Below are positions 62,136-64,000 of a stretch of 64,000 nucleotides of DNA, in pieces; the first letter of the stretch is position 1, and each line of letters starts with the position of its first letter. A program made the translations under genes and the position numbers. Origin of the DNA: an uncultured Winogradskyella sp. (lineage in GTDB: Bacteria > Bacteroidota > Bacteroidia > Flavobacteriales > Flavobacteriaceae). The DNA lies in NCBI RefSeq assembly GCF_947501905.1, contig NZ_CANMXL010000005.1, forward strand, positions 124,001 through 188,000, given 5' to 3'. Below the pieces are notes generated by a model. It was not told where the DNA came from. It worked only from the letters and a program-made list of their open reading frames with translations, and did not search any database.

Positions 62136-62674
62136 TATCCTTTATTGATAACAAACCTAACTTCAGTACCTTCTTCATTAAGTTTTTCAAAATCTATGTT
62201 AGCTGGCACATCAAATAATTTGAAAGTTTCTAGCATCAGACCTTTTCCTAACATATATAATGCTTTATCCGATTTGTAAACCATCACCATTTTTGTATCT
62301 GTACGTTCTTCTAACTCAAATGTTGGTAATTGCGCATCAGGGTATATTTTCTGAACTTCAACATGAATATGGTTTTCAATAGATGCTAATAAGTTCATAG
62401 GGTCTTTATAATGCTCAACTAAATTTGGATGCGCTCTTATTAATGCCTTAAATAAATGTTCGGAATAAACCATCAAAAGGTCATCTACAGATATATCTGT
62501 GTTTTGGCTCAAATGAGATATGAGCTGTAACATTTCGGAAAATTCATAAGTCCCAATAGCTGTATATATTCCTTTTGACTCTAACTCTGATTGGTTGATA
62601 ATTTTATCTACCATAACCAAACCAAATTTTTCTTCAACCAGCTCTAAAAACTCTGTAAATATAATTCCTTTCAT
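62135..62674 (-). CDS. H-NOX (haem nitric-oxide/oxygen binding) protein
   Basis: A 179-residue protein of the HNOB/H-NOX family. The likely proximal haem ligand is His104 in NHIHVEVQKIYPDAQLP. The family's YxSxR haem-propionate motif reads YKSDK here (Tyr133, Ser135, Lys137), so Arg is replaced by Lys. H-NOX proteins bind nitric oxide and usually inhibit a partner kinase or cyclase. The stop overlaps the kinase start, the standard arrangement for an H-NOX/kinase pair. Nitric oxide often controls biofilm formation, which fits the polysaccharide locus. Confidence 0.87.
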   Translation of the reverse strand: MKGIIFTEFLELVEEKFGLVMVDKIINQSELESKGIYTAIGTYEFSEMLQLISHLSQNTDISVDDLLMVYSEHLFKALIRAHPNLVEHYKDPMNLLASIENHIHVEVQKIYPDAQLPTFELEERTDTKMVMVYKSDKALYMLGKGLMLETFKLFDVPANIDFEKLNEEGTEVRFVINKG

Positions 62675-63085
62675 TTATAGTTTAATTAATTCATTCACAC
62701 TCCAATATGATAATAATTTCTCGATTTTTGAAACATAATCTTCATATTTTAATGGCTTAAGAATGTAACCCGCTATACCAATCTTATAACACTCTAATAA
62801 ATCGCGTTGGTTATTTGATGTAGTCAGAATAATTGTTGGTATATACTTTAGTCTGTCGTCTACCTTTAAGATTTTTAAAAATTCGATACCATTTATCTTA
62901 GGCATATTTAAATCTAATAAAATAATATCTGGAAGGTTTTCCTTTTGTTCGAGAACTTTGAGGGCTTGTTCTCCATTATTAGCTTCGATTATTTCATGAT
63001 TTAATTTTAGCGAAATAATTGCTCTATTAAGCTTCATCACTTCAATCATATCGTCCTCAATAAGCATTATCTTAAGGGATTTCAT
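62675..63085 (-). CDS. Single-domain response regulator (receiver)
   Basis: A 136-residue CheY-like protein: acidic pair (EDD at 10-12), phosphoacceptor Asp58 in IILLDLNMPK, Thr in ILTTSNN and Lys in YILKPLKY. It has no output domain. It is directly adjacent to the H-NOX gene and is the first gene of the five-gene phosphorelay operon. I infer it takes phosphate from the kinase and donates it to HPt, or acts as a phosphate sink. LytTR-like boxes upstream of its start suggest the operon is autoregulated. Confidence 0.9.
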   Translation of the reverse strand: MKSLKIMLIEDDMIEVMKLNRAIISLKLNHEIIEANNGEQALKVLEQKENLPDIILLDLNMPKINGIEFLKILKVDDRLKYIPTIILTTSNNQRDLLECYKIGIAGYILKPLKYEDYVSKIEKLLSYWSVNELIKL

Positions 63086-63144
63086 AATATCTATTATACT
63101 TTAAAACAAGCAAGTTAAATCTTGTCCCTCTGATACATACTTTA

Positions 63145-63197
63145 TTTCGGTTAGATGAAGTTAAATGTCGGTGGATAGCATTTAAGTGTCGACGAAT
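63145..63197 (-). promoter_or_regulatory. LytTR-like boxes upstream of the phosphorelay operon
   Basis: TTTCGGTTAGA (63145), TGTCGGTGGAT (63166) and TGTCGACGAAT (63187) on the top strand at exact 21-base steps. They point to the leftward receiver/H-NOX/kinase/HPt/LytTR operon, whose start codon is 60 bases from the proximal copy. Only a weak -7 candidate, TTAACTTG (63111-63118, minus), is seen about 27 bases away, matching the spacing at the other four sites. Confidence 0.75.
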
Positions 63198-63228
63198 GGA
63201 AATAATTATTCTAGCCTAAAACATCCAT

Positions 63229-63489
63229 TTAATCTTTTAAGTTTTTGTAATGCATCTCAAAATCAACAGGCTTATGAATTACCTCTTTTGATACAGGATA
63301 TTTTTCTAACAAATTTTCAGGTCTTATAGGTCTTTTCTCAAAACCACCTCCACAGTTGGGACAGACTTCTTTTAATTTCTCAACACAATCTTTGCAAAAC
63401 GTACACTCAAAAGTGCATATCATTGCATCCTCAGCATCAAAAGGCAATACTTTATTACAATTCTCGCATGTAGGTCTAATTTGTAGCAT
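63229..63489 (-). CDS. DUF1272 zinc-binding protein
   Basis: An 86-residue protein with four CxxC/CxxxC-type pairs: Cys8/Cys11, Cys25/Cys29, Cys32/Cys35 and Cys43/Cys46. This is consistent with two zinc sites. RPTCENCNKVLPF and CTFCKDC match the DUF1272 family, of unknown function. It overlaps the PhnA-like gene by one base, so the two are co-transcribed. Confidence 0.88.
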   Translation of the reverse strand: MLQIRPTCENCNKVLPFDAEDAMICTFECTFCKDCVEKLKEVCPNCGGGFEKRPIRPENLLEKYPVSKEVIHKPVDFEMHYKNLKD

Positions 63490-64000
63490 TATAATTTTTT
63501 TACATATTTAGTTACAATTACCGTAAGTGTCGGTCCAACTTTACCTTCAATATATTCAGAATTATTTCTATCTAATCGAATATTTCTAACGGCAGTACCT
63601 TGCTTTGCAACCATACTAGAACCTTTAATTTTCAAATCTTTAATCAAGACTACAGAATCACCAGTATCTAACACCACGCCATTAACATCACGATGAATAA
63701 TTTGATTCTCATCAACTTCTCCATCTCCAGCAGCTTTAGCTATTTCTAAGACATCATCTTCCATATACATCATACCCAACATATCCTCTGCCCAACTTTG
63801 ATTAACTCTATTAAGCATACGCCAAGCCATAACTTTTACAGCATCATATTCACTCCACATACTATCATTTAAGCAACGCCAATGGTTAGCTTCAATCTTT
63901 TCTGCATCTTCCATTTGCTCAACACATGTATTACAGCCATAAAGCGCCATTTCTTTAGCATTTGGCACATTATAAACAGATAAATTTTCTGTTGCGCTAC
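63489..64000 (-). CDS. PhnA-like protein (5' end outside window)
   Basis: A partial gene open to the right edge. The frame reads SATENLSVYNVPNAKEMALYG at the edge side, so an apparent GTG start at 63968 is internal. In relatives this segment follows an N-terminal CxxC zinc ribbon, which must lie beyond the window. The C-terminal part (about DTGDSVVLIKDLKIKGSSMV to KYVKKL) is the PhnA/YjdM domain, an SH3-like fold. Despite the name, PhnA is not a proven phosphonate enzyme in most bacteria. Cytoplasmic. Confidence 0.85.
   Translation of the reverse strand, partial: SATENLSVYNVPNAKEMALYGCNTCVEQMEDAEKIEANHWRCLNDSMWSEYDAVKVMAWRMLNRVNQSWAEDMLGMMYMEDDVLEIAKAAGDGEVDENQIIHRDVNGVVLDTGDSVVLIKDLKIKGSSMVAKQGTAVRNIRLDRNNSEYIEGKVGPTLTVIVTKYVKKL

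Noticed and set aside
63489-63968. Complete PhnA-like gene starting at GTG 63968
   Set aside because: The frame continues to the window edge with sequence matching the family upstream of that point, so the gene is truncated by the window.

Overview
The window comes from an AT-rich member of the Flavobacteriaceae (Bacteroidota). Evidence for this is the SusC/SusD/SusE outer-membrane set, three secreted proteins ending in type IX secretion (T9SS) sorting domains, short lipoprotein signals ending in CK or CE, promoters matching the Bacteroidota -7 element TAnnTTTG, and a tRNA-Leu gene without an encoded CCA tail. I cannot name the species.

Left part (1-8.1 kb): the start of a metallophosphoesterase lipoprotein, then a leftward ergothioneine-type operon (egtD, egtB, an alpha/beta-hydrolase-OsmC fusion, a DUF427 protein). 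Next come an HD-phosphohydrolase fused to a Pycsar-effector-like membrane domain and a large GAF protein that seems to start at TTG. Centre-left (8.2-31.5 kb): a complete starch/maltodextrin utilisation locus. Leftward are MFS transporter, beta-phosphoglucomutase and GH65 phosphorylase, then (behind an intrinsic terminator) a neopullulanase-like GH13, an esterase, a GH31 and two more GH13 lipoproteins. A LacI regulator precedes the divergent susC-susD-susE and a T9SS-exported alpha-amylase. The logic is extracellular cutting, SusCD import, periplasmic trimming, cytoplasmic uptake, and phosphorolysis of maltose to glucose plus beta-glucose-1-phosphate, then glucose-6-phosphate.

Centre (31.5-41.4 kb): tRNA-Leu(UAG), an M20 peptidase, a DoxX-like membrane protein, an M28 peptidase with a T9SS tail, a BlaI/M56 regulator-sensor pair with an operator lying on its own promoter, a DUF4407 protein and an NTF2-like protein.

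Right part (41.4-63.2 kb) holds the most unusual content: an apparently undescribed exopolysaccharide synthesis/export locus. It encodes a response-regulator/GT2 fusion, a degenerate GT2, a GT-C-like membrane protein, an Ig-like membrane-anchored protein, a membrane-anchored clan GH-A hydrolase, a GT4, a Wzx-like flippase, two STAS proteins and a TPR/beta-barrel outer-membrane protein. A T9SS surface protein and a five-gene phosphorelay (receiver, H-NOX gas sensor, PAS-GAF histidine kinase, HPt, LytTR regulator) follow. A type II restriction-modification pair sits in the middle.

Reading the intergenic DNA shows a recurrent 11-bp element (gene-direction ATTCGTCTACA-like) repeated two or three times at about 21-bp steps. 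It occurs upstream of five leftward transcription units of this locus, with the proximal copy 58-77 bp from the start codon and about 28 bp from a -7 box. This is what a LytTR regulon should look like and it ties the phosphorelay to the polysaccharide genes, including its own operon. The window ends in a DUF1272 gene and a PhnA-like gene that runs off the edge.
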